In this document: in pieces, positions 24,021 to 31,110 of the stretch
Layout: the number at the start of each line of letters is the position of its first letter
Numbering within the stretch: the stretch's first letter is position 1
NCBI RefSeq assembly: GCF_001553265.1
Contig: NZ_KQ960631.1
Span: forward strand, 12,806 to 52,970
Origin: Prevotella sp. DNF00663
GTDB taxonomy: Bacteria > Bacteroidota > Bacteroidia > Bacteroidales > Bacteroidaceae
Reading direction: 5' to 3'
Length of the DNA: 40,165 nt
Notes under the pieces: generated by a model
What the model saw: the letters and a program-made list of their open reading frames with translations, nothing else
Databases searched by the model: none
What the model was told of the DNA's origin: nothing
Translations under genes and position numbers: made by a program

Positions 24021-24054
24021 TTGGCATGATAATCATTTTTTATCTTTAACTTTG
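24021..24054 (+). promoter_or_regulatory. Promoter of the FetAB-like operon
   Basis: TTG (24021-24023) and TAACTTTG (24047-24054) are separated by 23 nt, at the long end of the normal range. The ATG is at 24080. Confidence 0.55.
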
Positions 24055-24079
24055 CATACAGTATCATTTGCTATTGGTA

Positions 24080-24706
24080 ATGTTAGAGATAAAAGATCCA
24101 TCGCTGACGCTTGGTGGCCGCGAGTTGCTGAGTCCTCACCACTCATTCATCGTGTATGAGGGGGAGATACTGTGTGTCACAGGTGGCGAGGGGAGTGGTA
24201 AAACGACGCTGTTGCGTGTGTTGATGGGATTGCAACCGCTTGATAGGGGATTTGTGAATACCGATGGAGATTTGCTTGATGAGCGGTCGGCACCGTATTT
24301 ACGTAGAGAGATGGGGTATGTTCCGCAATATTTGGATTTACCCGATGAGACGGTGGAGCAGTTGATAGAAGAATATCTCTACATGCAGGTGAATGCTTCC
24401 CACCGCTTGAATCAAGACCATGTGTTGGCACAATGGCGAGCCATGGGCATTGATAAGGCTTATTACCAGAAGCGTGTGAAAGATGTGCCACGCGGCATGT
24501 TGCAATGGATCATGATAAGCCTTATCGCAGTAACGAAAAAGAAATATGTGCTTGTAGACGAATGGGACGCATCGTTGAATCGTCAGTTGGTGATGATGGC
24601 ATTGCGGCAGATGGCTGATAATGGGGCTGCCGTGGTGGTCGTAAGCAACGATGGAACCATCTATTCGGGCTGTCAGAAGCATGTGGCATTGAGTGAATGG
24701 AGATAG
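24080..24706 (+). CDS. ABC transporter ATPase, FetA-like
   Basis: ATP-binding subunit that would drive the UPF0014/FetB permease encoded next. The 208-residue product from ATG 24080 has Walker A GGEGSGKT (35-42), a Q-loop (MGYVPQYLDLP) and Walker B YVLVDEWD. Two motifs are atypical: the LSGGQ signature is replaced by VPRGMLQ, and the H-loop histidine is replaced in VVSNDGTI. It is at the short end for the family. The permease begins 27 bp downstream. E. coli FetAB exports iron and gives peroxide resistance; that substrate is an inference here. The upstream TTG at 24068 is a less likely start. Confidence 0.82.
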   Translation: MLEIKDPSLTLGGRELLSPHHSFIVYEGEILCVTGGEGSGKTTLLRVLMGLQPLDRGFVNTDGDLLDERSAPYLRREMGYVPQYLDLPDETVEQLIEEYLYMQVNASHRLNQDHVLAQWRAMGIDKAYYQKRVKDVPRGMLQWIMISLIAVTKKKYVLVDEWDASLNRQLVMMALRQMADNGAAVVVVSNDGTIYSGCQKHVALSEWR

Positions 24707-24733
24707 AGTAAACGAGATATAATATTGTAAGAA

Positions 24734-25504
24734 ATGGCTATAACGATAGGAGGAATGATTTTTGGATTGGTATTATTGTTGATACCACTGTTCGTGATAT
24801 ACCAATTTAATTTGGGATTGATGCGTCAATTGGCAGTATCGGTGGGCAAGATGATAGTCTATGTAGGGCTGCTGGGCGTTTTTGTCAATGTACTGATGAA
24901 GTGGAACAGCGTTACGTTGAATATCCTTTGGGTGCTCTTGGTGGCGGTATTGGCATCGGCATCGGTTTTGACGCGGGCTAAATTGAGTGTAGCGCGATTC
25001 ATAATTCCTACTTCCATCGGGCTGTTTACAGCTGCTATCGTGGTGGGGGTGTATTTTGTTTTCCTAGTTTTGAATTCGCAGAGTCCGCTGAGTGCGCAGA
25101 TATTCTTACCATTGACGGGATTGCTTTTGGGTTCAATGCTCGAAGTAAATGCTAAAGCACTACATATATATTATATAGGTATAAGAAACCATCATCAGCT
25201 TTATGACTATCTGTTGGGTAATGGAGCCACGCATGGTGAGGCCGTGAACTACTTCATTCGCAGGGCTTTACAACGCAGTTTGACACCTTGTCTCGCTCAG
25301 ATGGGGCTGCTCGTGGTGGCTCATGCACCTGTAATGATGTGGATGTTGTTGCTAGCCGGCGTCGATACATGGACGGCTGTAGGACTCGAAGTCCTCGTGC
25401 ATGTGGCAGCGTTGGCGGGTGTTTGCATCTCGATGGTGGTAACGTTGTTTGTGGCTCGCAAGTATGCCTTTGATGGATATGGCCGTTTGAAGAATGTGGC
25501 ATAG
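24734..25504 (+). CDS. ABC transporter permease, FetB/UPF0014 family
   Basis: Inner-membrane permease of 256 residues with about seven membrane segments. Family features are the early VGLLGVFVNVL and LVAVLASASVLTRAK segments, then PLTGLLLGSMLEVNAKAL, EAVNYFIRRALQRSLTPCLAQ and GLLVVAHAPVMMWMLLLAGV, which corresponds to the conserved T-x-G-L-V-x-L-P-G-M-M-T-G region. The conserved Pro-Gly-Met-Met is only partly kept. The C terminus is short and basic. It forms a two-component transporter with the upstream ATPase and is followed after 27 bp by a nuclease lipoprotein gene. Confidence 0.85.
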   Translation: MAITIGGMIFGLVLLLIPLFVIYQFNLGLMRQLAVSVGKMIVYVGLLGVFVNVLMKWNSVTLNILWVLLVAVLASASVLTRAKLSVARFIIPTSIGLFTAAIVVGVYFVFLVLNSQSPLSAQIFLPLTGLLLGSMLEVNAKALHIYYIGIRNHHQLYDYLLGNGATHGEAVNYFIRRALQRSLTPCLAQMGLLVVAHAPVMMWMLLLAGVDTWTAVGLEVLVHVAALAGVCISMVVTLFVARKYAFDGYGRLKNVA

Positions 25505-25531
25505 AGCCTCTCATGTTGTAATTTGAATCCG

Positions 25532-26401
25532 ATGAAAAGATATTTATTGAGTATATACGCCTTTGTAGGCATCTCTTTGTTGTGCGGTTGTCAGTTTGGT
25601 AAGGCAGGACATAGGCAGTTGATGCCCGGTATCAGCAAGGATAAAGAGGCATGGGCGAGCAATGAAAGGGTAGAAGAGGAAGTTGAAAGGAAAGTGGGAA
25701 GTGAGCCTGTAGTGGTTGATACTGGCATGCTTATACAGAAAACTCCAGTCGGTTTACCTGCTCAGATACTCCATCGGACGGGCTATGTGGTGTCTTATAA
25801 CCCGGAAACGCGTATTCCTAACTGGGTGGCATGGGAATTGACGGCCGACCATACAAGGGGGCCTTACAAGCGTAAAGGAATCGAATTTCACTCTGATGAT
25901 GAGGCTGAAGGGCCACGAGTAGATACGTATGACTATGCACGTTCGGGCTATGACCGTGGTCACATGTGCCCTTCGGGCGATAATAAGTGGAGCAGGCAGG
26001 CGCAGGAAGAATCGTTCTTACTGACCAATGTGTGTCCGCAAAACCATCAACTCAATACCGGTGACTGGAATGAATTAGAAATGCAATGCCGGCGATGGGC
26101 ACAAGAATTTGGTCGTGTGTATGTAGTTGCCGGACCAATTCTGTTCGATAAGAAACATAAGACGATTGGTCGGAACAAGGTAACTGTGCCTGAGGCCTTC
26201 TTTAAAGTGGTTCTGTGTATGGAGGGAACGCCTAAGGCTATCGGGTTTGTTTATCGCAATGAGAGTGGAAACAGACCCAAAGGAGACTACGTAAACTCCA
26301 TCGATCAAATAGAACGAATTACGGGTATTGACTTTTTCTCGGCTTTGCCCGATGATATTGAGGCCAAAGTGGAGAAGGAAGCCGACCTAAATGAATGGTA
26401 A
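25532..26401 (+). CDS. DNA/RNA non-specific endonuclease, lipoprotein
   Basis: Secreted or surface-anchored nuclease of the NucA/EndA beta-beta-alpha-metal family that degrades nucleic acids. The 289-residue product from ATG 25532 has a lipoprotein signal (LLCGC, Cys20). The catalytic DRGH motif is in YDRGHMCPSGDNKWS, the metal-binding Asn region in NVCPQNHQLNTGDWNELEMQ, and a later conserved stretch in VYVVAGPILFD. The frame is intact. It ends a plus-strand set with the ABC pair (27 bp gap). A role in extracellular DNA scavenging is likely. TTG 25523 would add three residues and is less probable. Confidence 0.92.
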   Translation: MKRYLLSIYAFVGISLLCGCQFGKAGHRQLMPGISKDKEAWASNERVEEEVERKVGSEPVVVDTGMLIQKTPVGLPAQILHRTGYVVSYNPETRIPNWVAWELTADHTRGPYKRKGIEFHSDDEAEGPRVDTYDYARSGYDRGHMCPSGDNKWSRQAQEESFLLTNVCPQNHQLNTGDWNELEMQCRRWAQEFGRVYVVAGPILFDKKHKTIGRNKVTVPEAFFKVVLCMEGTPKAIGFVYRNESGNRPKGDYVNSIDQIERITGIDFFSALPDDIEAKVEKEADLNEW

Positions 26402-26434
26402 ATATTAAAACTTGTTAACTATAATTGGTTGGAG

Positions 26435-26465
26435 TTGATAATGTAAATAAAAAACTGTATCTTTG
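26435..26465 (+). promoter_or_regulatory. Promoter of the NIF3-zinc ribbon pair
   Basis: TTG (26435-26437), a 20-nt spacer and TATCTTTG (26458-26465). The predicted start site is about 26470, so ATG 26486 is favoured over GTG 26477. Confidence 0.7.
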
Positions 26466-26485
26466 CCATTCGCAAAGTGCTGAAT

Positions 26486-27274
26486 ATGAAAATAAAACAG
26501 GTGGTTGATGCCCTTGAACGATTCGCGCCTCTGCCCTTGCAAGAAGACTACGATAATGCCGGCTTACAAGTAGGATTAACAGAAGCGGAAATTTCAGGGG
26601 CTTTATTGTGTCTAGACGTTACGCCCAAGGTTGTTGACGAAGCCATAGCGCTTGGTTGCAATCTCATAGTGTCTCATCATCCCCTTATTTTCCATAAACT
26701 GCGCTGCTTGACAGATGAAAACGAGGTGCAATTGACGGTTCGTAAGGCCATCGAAAATCACGTGGCTATCATGTCGATGCATACGAATATAGATAGCGCT
26801 ATGGGTGGTGTAAACTTCAAGATTGCGCAGAAAATGGGGCTTGTGAACCCTGTCTTCTTCGGTAAAACGAAGACCGTTGATGGAGTAGATGGTGGTGAAG
26901 GCGTTGTAGCGGAATTTGAATCACCGGTGGCGGCAGACGATTTGGTGTTGCTCTTGAAACGTACTTTCGATGTGGAATGCGTGATGTGCAATCAATTATT
27001 ACGCCGTCCTATCAAGCGAGTGGCTATCTGTGGTGGTGCAGGCTCGTTCTTGTTGGACGATGCTATAGCCGCGGGAGCTGATGCATTCATTACCGGTGAG
27101 ATGCACTATCACGAGTATTTTGGGCATGACCAAGAGATACAAATTGCTGTCATCGGTCATTATCAGAGCGAACAATATACCAACGAAATATTTAAATCAA
27201 TCATAGAGGAGGCGTGTCCGGGAGTAGTTTGCTATCTCGCAAAGACGAATACGAATCCTATAATTTACTTATAA
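26486..27274 (+). CDS. NIF3-like dinuclear metal-centre protein
   Basis: Member of the conserved NIF3/YbgI family, ring-shaped hexamers with a two-metal site, sometimes annotated as GTP cyclohydrolase I type 2. The true function is unsettled. Metal ligands appear in SHHPLIFHKLRCLT near residues 61-74, in SMHTNIDSAMGGVN near 95-108, and at the C-terminal end in GHYQSEQY. AICGGAGSFLLDDAIAAGAD and FITGEMHYHEYFG complete the family pattern. The length of 262 residues fits the short form without the central insert domain. A zinc-ribbon coiled-coil gene follows after 3 bp, a common Bacteroidota and wider bacterial pairing. Confidence 0.93.
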   Translation: MKIKQVVDALERFAPLPLQEDYDNAGLQVGLTEAEISGALLCLDVTPKVVDEAIALGCNLIVSHHPLIFHKLRCLTDENEVQLTVRKAIENHVAIMSMHTNIDSAMGGVNFKIAQKMGLVNPVFFGKTKTVDGVDGGEGVVAEFESPVAADDLVLLLKRTFDVECVMCNQLLRRPIKRVAICGGAGSFLLDDAIAAGADAFITGEMHYHEYFGHDQEIQIAVIGHYQSEQYTNEIFKSIIEEACPGVVCYLAKTNTNPIIYL

Positions 27275-27277
27275 TAT

Positions 27278-28108
27278 ATGGCAAAGAAAGATCCTACAGA
27301 CTTGTCAGTAGAGGAAAAGCTGAAGACCCTCTATCAGTTGCAGGCCACATTGAGTGGTATTGATGAGAAGAAAGCGCTCCGTGGAGAGCTTCCACTCGAA
27401 GTTCAGGACCTCGAAGATGAGCTAGAAGGCTTGAATACTCGCGTTGAAAAGATAGAGTCAGAGATACGCGAATTCAAGGACGCAATGGCTCAAAAGAAAG
27501 AAGAAATTGCTAAGGCTGAAATTAGTGTAAACCGTTATCAGGAGCAACTTAACGATGTTAAGAACAATCGTGAGTACGATACATTGACCAAAGAGATTGA
27601 GTTTCAGTCGTTGGAAATCGAACTTTGCAACAAGAAAATCAAAGAGGCTCTCATCAAAATCGAGGAAAAGAAGGCCGGTTTGGAGCAGACTCAAGCTTTG
27701 ATTTCAGAACGTGAGGCCGATTTGGAGCATAAGAAGAGCGAGTTGGAAGAAATCATGCAAGAGACTCGTGAAGAAGAAGATAGACTGAAAGCAAAAGCAA
27801 AAGATTTGGAAACAAAGATTGAATCACGTCTGCTTTCCAGCTTCAAGCGTATTCGTAAGAATGCCCGTAACGGTCTTGGAATCGTGTATGTACAGCGCGA
27901 TGCTTGCGGTGGTTGCTTCAATAAGATACCGCCACAGCGCCAGCTTGACATCAAAATGCACAAGAAAATCATCGTTTGCGAATATTGCGGACGTATCATG
28001 GTTGACCCGGAATTGGCAGGTGTAAAGCCTGAGCATGCAGAAATGGAGGAGAAACCGAAGCGTAAGCGTGCCATCCGTAAGACCAAGAAAGAGGAAGAAG
28101 AGGATTAA
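27278..28108 (+). CDS. Coiled-coil zinc-ribbon protein (CT398/DUF164-like)
   Basis: A 276-residue protein. Residues about 35-185 are charged heptad-type helices forming a long coiled coil (ELEGLNTRVEKIESEIREFK and following). The C-terminal zinc ribbon contains two CxxC knuckles, CGGC near residue 210 and CEYC near 232, separated by NKIPPQRQLDIKMHKKIIV, the zf-RING_7 pattern. The tail is basic (KPKRKRAIRKTKK). Family members are thought to bind nucleic acid or protein complexes, but the function is not established. Co-transcribed with the NIF3-like gene (3 bp gap), with a terminator after it. Confidence 0.9.
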   Translation: MAKKDPTDLSVEEKLKTLYQLQATLSGIDEKKALRGELPLEVQDLEDELEGLNTRVEKIESEIREFKDAMAQKKEEIAKAEISVNRYQEQLNDVKNNREYDTLTKEIEFQSLEIELCNKKIKEALIKIEEKKAGLEQTQALISEREADLEHKKSELEEIMQETREEEDRLKAKAKDLETKIESRLLSSFKRIRKNARNGLGIVYVQRDACGGCFNKIPPQRQLDIKMHKKIIVCEYCGRIMVDPELAGVKPEHAEMEEKPKRKRAIRKTKKEEEED

Positions 28109-28124
28109 TTAGTTCTCTATAAGG

Positions 28125-28152
28125 AAGGGTATTGGTATACAATGATACCCTT
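28125..28152 (+). terminator. Terminator after the zinc-ribbon gene
   Basis: AAGGGTAT (28125-28132) pairs with ATACCCTT (28145-28152), followed by TTC and a weak T-run, 16 bp after the stop. Confidence 0.6.
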
Positions 28153-28160
28153 TTCAAATG

Positions 28161-28237
28161 AAAAGACATAGGATTTAGCGATGTATCTATGCCGATATTC
28201 GGCTGTTATGGAAGCATTGGTAAATCTTATGTCTTTT
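28161..28237. terminator. Large nested stem-loop between convergent genes
   Basis: 17-bp arms (28161-28177 and 28221-28237, one G-T pair) enclose 43 nt that contain a second hairpin GCCGA-TAT-TCGGC (28191-28203). The plus strand continues TGTTTTTATA. It probably acts as a terminator between the zinc-ribbon and TerB/DnaJ genes, but is larger and more structured than needed. Confidence 0.65.
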
Positions 28238-28253
28238 TGTTTTTATACGCGAT

Positions 28254-29057
28254 TTACAATCCACGAGCCTTGTAAATCTTTTCTTTAGCCTCGTTTATTT
28301 CCTGTAATTTTATCTCAGCCGCTTTACGAATATCCTCTCCGAGGGCTGCCACGCGATCAGGATGATGCTTGAGTGCCATCTTGCGGTAGGCTACTTTTAT
28401 CTCCTCATCGGTGGCATGAGGAGTGATACCCAATACTTGATAAGCTGCATCGAGATTGTTTTTGCCGATGTTGAGCAGCGAGTTGATATCTTCATGATCC
28501 ATACCGAGCTGCCTACCCATGAATCGAATAGCCTCTATTTCGGCTGTTACGACACTGCCGTCTGCTTGCGCTATCATCAGCAAAAAGTGGAGTAGTTGCA
28601 ATCGTTGGGCGTAGTCCATGTTCATGGCAATCTGTCTGCACGAGTCGGCGATGATGTTTCGATAAGCAATATCGCCCATTTGTTTCTGCTGTTCAAACAG
28701 TCTTCGCATGATTTGGTCGCCTTGTTGTACGGCAGACTCGCCGAAATTCTGGCGTAGGAAGTTGCGTACCAACTCCATTTCAGAGTGCATTACCTTGCCA
28801 TCGGCTTTCACCTCGTACGATGCAAGTACCAATAATGAGAATAGAAAGGAGTTTCGTTGTCCCTCATACGACTGTTGATATGCGTGTTGATGAGCTGAAT
28901 GTTGCTGGTCGTTCGTGTACCTCGGTTCGTTATCAGGCGTATTGACAGCGTCCAATCCGGCATCGAAGAGGGCGCCAAGTGCAAATCCTGCGAGTGCACC
29001 GAGCGGTCCCGCGTTGATAAAACCAAGAAATCCTCCTATCCATTTTCCTATTGCCAT
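28254..29057 (-). CDS. TerB-DnaJ domain protein (DjlA-like)
   Basis: A 267-residue co-chaperone-type protein. A glycine-rich hydrophobic N terminus (WIGGFLGFINAGPLGALAGF) may associate with the membrane. It is followed by a TerB-like helical domain (ASYEVKADGKVMHSEMELVR near residue 80, MIAQADGSVVTAEIEAIRFM near 160). The C-terminal J domain has the HPD motif in YRKMALKHHPDRVAALGEDI, which stimulates Hsp70 ATPase. The domain order matches DjlA. The client is unknown. It stands alone on the minus strand, convergent with the zinc-ribbon gene. Confidence 0.93.
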   Translation of the reverse strand: MAIGKWIGGFLGFINAGPLGALAGFALGALFDAGLDAVNTPDNEPRYTNDQQHSAHQHAYQQSYEGQRNSFLFSLLVLASYEVKADGKVMHSEMELVRNFLRQNFGESAVQQGDQIMRRLFEQQKQMGDIAYRNIIADSCRQIAMNMDYAQRLQLLHFLLMIAQADGSVVTAEIEAIRFMGRQLGMDHEDINSLLNIGKNNLDAAYQVLGITPHATDEEIKVAYRKMALKHHPDRVAALGEDIRKAAEIKLQEINEAKEKIYKARGL

Positions 29058-29404
29058 AGTGTGTTACGATTGTTGTAAGTAAATCTGAGTGGCATTTTCA
29101 AAGTGCTTACTCGTTGATGTTGTTGTATAATAAGGTTGTCATTGACAACTGATGGAGTGAGTGCAAAATGTATGCCATTTGTTGAAAATTGTATCATATT
29201 GCCCGAAGTAAAGCTCATAGAGGTTTTGAAAGTGAATAAAGGTAGACTACCTTGCAATTTCAAAGAAATGTGCAAAGTGAGTTTAATAATCAAAAAAAAT
29301 AAACTAAGATGGTGAGATGTGTCAAATATTTACTAATTTTGTCGGTCATGTTAGGTATTACCACTGTATGAAGTGGATTTAAGGTAATTAAGTTTTAGCG
29401 GAAG
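29058..29404. other. Intergenic space between divergent genes
   Basis: AT-rich, without a supported gene. The only feature recognised is the promoter box of the AraC-like gene at 29334-29341. A 20-codon frame at 29309-29371 overlaps that box and is rejected. Confidence 0.5.
29334..29341 (+). promoter_or_regulatory. -7 box of the AraC-like regulator
   Basis: TAATTTTG, 63 bp upstream of ATG 29405. No clear -33 element. Confidence 0.5.
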
Positions 29405-29878
29405 ATGGCAAAGTATAATATCAAAGAAAAAAAAGAGAAGAAAGCGGCTTACCGCACGTACATGAATCCCGATGTAAAGGACGATTTGTATGAAAAGATT
29501 CGTAATAAGATTGTATTGGAAGCTAAGTATAAGGATAAGGCTTACAGCGCAAGGCAACTTGCCAGCGATCTTGCTACCAATGTAAGGTATATTTCGGCAG
29601 TATGTGCCGATCGTTTTCATATGAATTATTGCGAATTAGTGAATTCTTATCGCATTAACGAGGCCATGAGTATTTTGGCAGACAGGCGTTATGCCAAGTT
29701 GAGAATGGAAGATGTGAGTGAGATGGTAGGATTCTCTAATCGTCAAAGTTTTTATAGTGCATTCTTTAAGTTACAGGGCAAGACTCCTCGTCAGTATAAG
29801 AAGGAGTTTTTGAAGGTAGAACCTGCGTCTGAAAAGAAGCAGGGGCGTCGTGGTAGACCGGCTAAACAGGCGGTCTAA
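29405..29878 (+). CDS. Short AraC-family transcription regulator with AT-hook-like tail
   Basis: A 157-residue DNA-binding protein consisting almost only of the AraC/XylS double helix-turn-helix domain. First HTH around AYSARQLASDLATNVRYISA (residues 46-65), second in MEDVSEMVGFSNRQSFYSAF followed by FKLQGKTPRQYKKEF, the family signature. There is no N-terminal sensing domain. The basic leader (KEKKEKKAAYR) and the tail GRRGRPAK, an AT-hook-like RGRP, may add minor-groove contacts. The lack of a ligand domain suggests control by expression level. Target genes are unknown. A terminator follows. Confidence 0.9.
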   Translation: MAKYNIKEKKEKKAAYRTYMNPDVKDDLYEKIRNKIVLEAKYKDKAYSARQLASDLATNVRYISAVCADRFHMNYCELVNSYRINEAMSILADRRYAKLRMEDVSEMVGFSNRQSFYSAFFKLQGKTPRQYKKEFLKVEPASEKKQGRRGRPAKQAV

Positions 29879-29909
29879 GTACGAACGGAAAGTATTAATA
29901 AACAGCATC

Positions 29910-29945
29910 AAGGGCATGGCCGACGGATTTGTCGGTCGTGCCCTT
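29910..29945 (+). terminator. Terminator after the AraC-like gene
   Basis: About 13 paired bases between 29910-29924 and 29931-29945 around GGATTT, followed by TTCTTTTTATG on the plus strand. Confidence 0.8.
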
Positions 29946-30007
29946 TTCTTTTTATGTTACTTGTAATAAAAAGCGATTGGAAGAGAACACTTATCAACTT
30001 ATTTTGC

Positions 30008-30015
30008 TATATTTG
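30008..30015 (+). promoter_or_regulatory. -7 box of the HD hydrolase gene
   Basis: TATATTTG. Its last base is the first base of the upstream GTG candidate (30015), which excludes that start and selects ATG 30039. Confidence 0.6.
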
Positions 30016-30038
30016 TGAAGTTATTAAAATATGCGACT

Positions 30039-30500
30039 ATGAGAAATGTTGATATTCTTTGTGCTAAGGCTATGAAATTGGCCGGTGAGAAGCATCAAGG
30101 GCAAACCGATAAAGGGGGAGCTAAGTATGTGGAGCATGTGAAACGTGTGGCTGCTCGCTGCTATGCGGATGAAACGAAGATTGTAGCGTGGCTTCATGAT
30201 CTGCTGGAGGATACGGATGTGACGCCTGACTATTTGCTTTCGATGGGATTTCCGCAAGAAGTTGTAGACGATGTTTTGGCTGTGACTCGGCAAGAAGGAG
30301 AGAGTTATGCTGATTTCATTTTGCGAGTAGAGCAGTCTGAACGGGGCAAAGAGGTGAAGATAGCCGACTTGGAAGACAACATGGATATACGTAGATTGAA
30401 CGATTTATCAGAAGAGGATTGCCGGCGATTGCGCAAATATTTGCATAGTTGGAGGTATCTTCGAGGCTTGGAAAAGGATACCAGTAAGATATTAGATTAG
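30039..30500 (+). CDS. HD-domain phosphohydrolase, SpoT/MESH1-like
   Basis: A 153-residue stand-alone HD domain resembling the ppGpp hydrolase domain of SpoT and the small MESH1 proteins. Key pieces are AGEKHQGQTDKGGAKYVEHV (first His), AWLHDLLEDTDVTP (HD pair with the following ED), VDDVLAVTRQEGESYADF and VKIADLEDNMD (last Asp and Asn). A small alarmone hydrolase is a reasonable guess. Other nucleotide-pyrophosphate substrates are possible, and synthetase motifs are absent. The start at 30039 follows from promoter position. It is followed by repeat DNA and a convergent gene. Confidence 0.85.
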   Translation: MRNVDILCAKAMKLAGEKHQGQTDKGGAKYVEHVKRVAARCYADETKIVAWLHDLLEDTDVTPDYLLSMGFPQEVVDDVLAVTRQEGESYADFILRVEQSERGKEVKIADLEDNMDIRRLNDLSEEDCRRLRKYLHSWRYLRGLEKDTSKILD

Positions 30501-30505
30501 TACTC

Positions 30506-30615
30506 TTGTTTTGCTGCAAGGGGATGTCAGCATCGCTGCGAAGCCTCGCCAGCGTTTTTGCAGTGGTTTGGCAGTGATGCTGATAAGCCTCTGCAGTGAG
30601 TGAAGAGTTAGGAGT
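30506..30615. repeat. Degenerate 22-bp tandem units
   Basis: Units begin at 30506, 30528, 30550, 30572 and 30594. Units two to five start CAGC or CAGT. TGCTG or CGCTG stands at positions 7-11 of units one, two and four, and AAGCC at 14-18 of units two and four. This is the same signature and period as at 23665-23752. It fills the space between two convergent genes, directly against the HsdR_N-like stop. Confidence 0.7.
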
Positions 30616-31068
30616 TTATCCCATTTCTGTGTACATCGGTATGTCTTGAAGGAAGACATATCGGTGATTTTTGTAGTCCATTTTACAGCAATAATGTTGT
30701 AAGCCATTGCTTACAACGAGGTAATCTACATGTAGAATGAGATTGTAAACGGATATTTGGTCGAATACTTTCTGTGTGAGCGTAATATGGGGTGCTTTGT
30801 ATTCTACAATCATACGCGGGTGTAACAACGTGTCGTATAATATGCTATCTGCACGCAATGTCTTGTTACCTACGTTGAGTTTTACCTCGTTGGCCAGCAG
30901 GGTAGTGGGGTAACCTTTGTGTTCTATTAGAAAATGTACGAAGTGTTGTCTCACCCATTCCTCCGGTGTCAAGGCTACATAGCGGCGTCTGAGCAGGTCG
31001 AAAATGGTCGGCTTGTCTTGTGTGCCCGACAATTTTATGGGGTATGGAGGCAGGTTTAATGGAATCAT
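30616..31068 (-). CDS. HsdR N-terminal-like (PD-(D/E)XK) nuclease-domain protein
   Basis: A 150-residue stand-alone domain related to the N terminus of type I restriction R subunits (HSDR_N_2). It begins MIPLNLPPYPIKLSGTQDKP. The nuclease core is visible as NEVKLNVGNKTLRADSILYD followed by MIVEYKAPHI, that is Asp then Glu-x-Lys, the PD-(D/E)XK catalytic arrangement. No helicase or methylase genes are adjacent, so it is not a restriction system. A housekeeping DNA-metabolism role is more likely given its divergent placement with holA, an arrangement I recall in other Bacteroidales. Start 31068 is chosen because longer frames overlap holA and its promoter. Confidence 0.85.
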   Translation of the reverse strand: MIPLNLPPYPIKLSGTQDKPTIFDLLRRRYVALTPEEWVRQHFVHFLIEHKGYPTTLLANEVKLNVGNKTLRADSILYDTLLHPRMIVEYKAPHITLTQKVFDQISVYNLILHVDYLVVSNGLQHYCCKMDYKNHRYVFLQDIPMYTEMG

Positions 31069-31071
31069 TTT

Positions 31072-31104
31072 CTTAACTTTGTGGATAACTACGACAAAGT
31101 TAAG
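31072..31104. promoter_or_regulatory. Face-to-face promoters with DnaA-box-like core
   Basis: CTTAACTTTG (31072-31081) and CAAAGTTAAG (31095-31104) are a perfect 10-bp inverted repeat. Each arm is a -7 box: TAACTTTG on plus (31074-31081) for holA and on minus (31095-31102) for the HsdR_N-like gene. TGTGGATAA (31080-31088), the complement of the DnaA box TTATCCACA, lies between them. Confidence 0.6.
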
Positions 31105-31110
31105 TAAAAA

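Larger units (their letters stand above)
23557..24046. other. Intergenic space rich in repeats
   Basis: About 490 bp between divergent genes with no convincing gene. It contains four 22-bp repeat units (23665-23752), an inverted-repeat element (23756-23898) and two 8-bp GAGTTNNT units inside that element. The remaining stretch to 24020 shows nothing recognisable. Confidence 0.55.

Noticed and set aside
29309..29371. 20-codon frame MVRCVKYLLILSVMLGITTV resembling a signal peptide
   Set aside because: It overlaps the -7 promoter box of the AraC-like gene and ends within its leader, so it is probably chance.
30616..31068. Type I restriction system
   Set aside because: Only an HsdR N-terminal-like nuclease domain is present. 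There is no helicase, methylase or specificity gene beside it.
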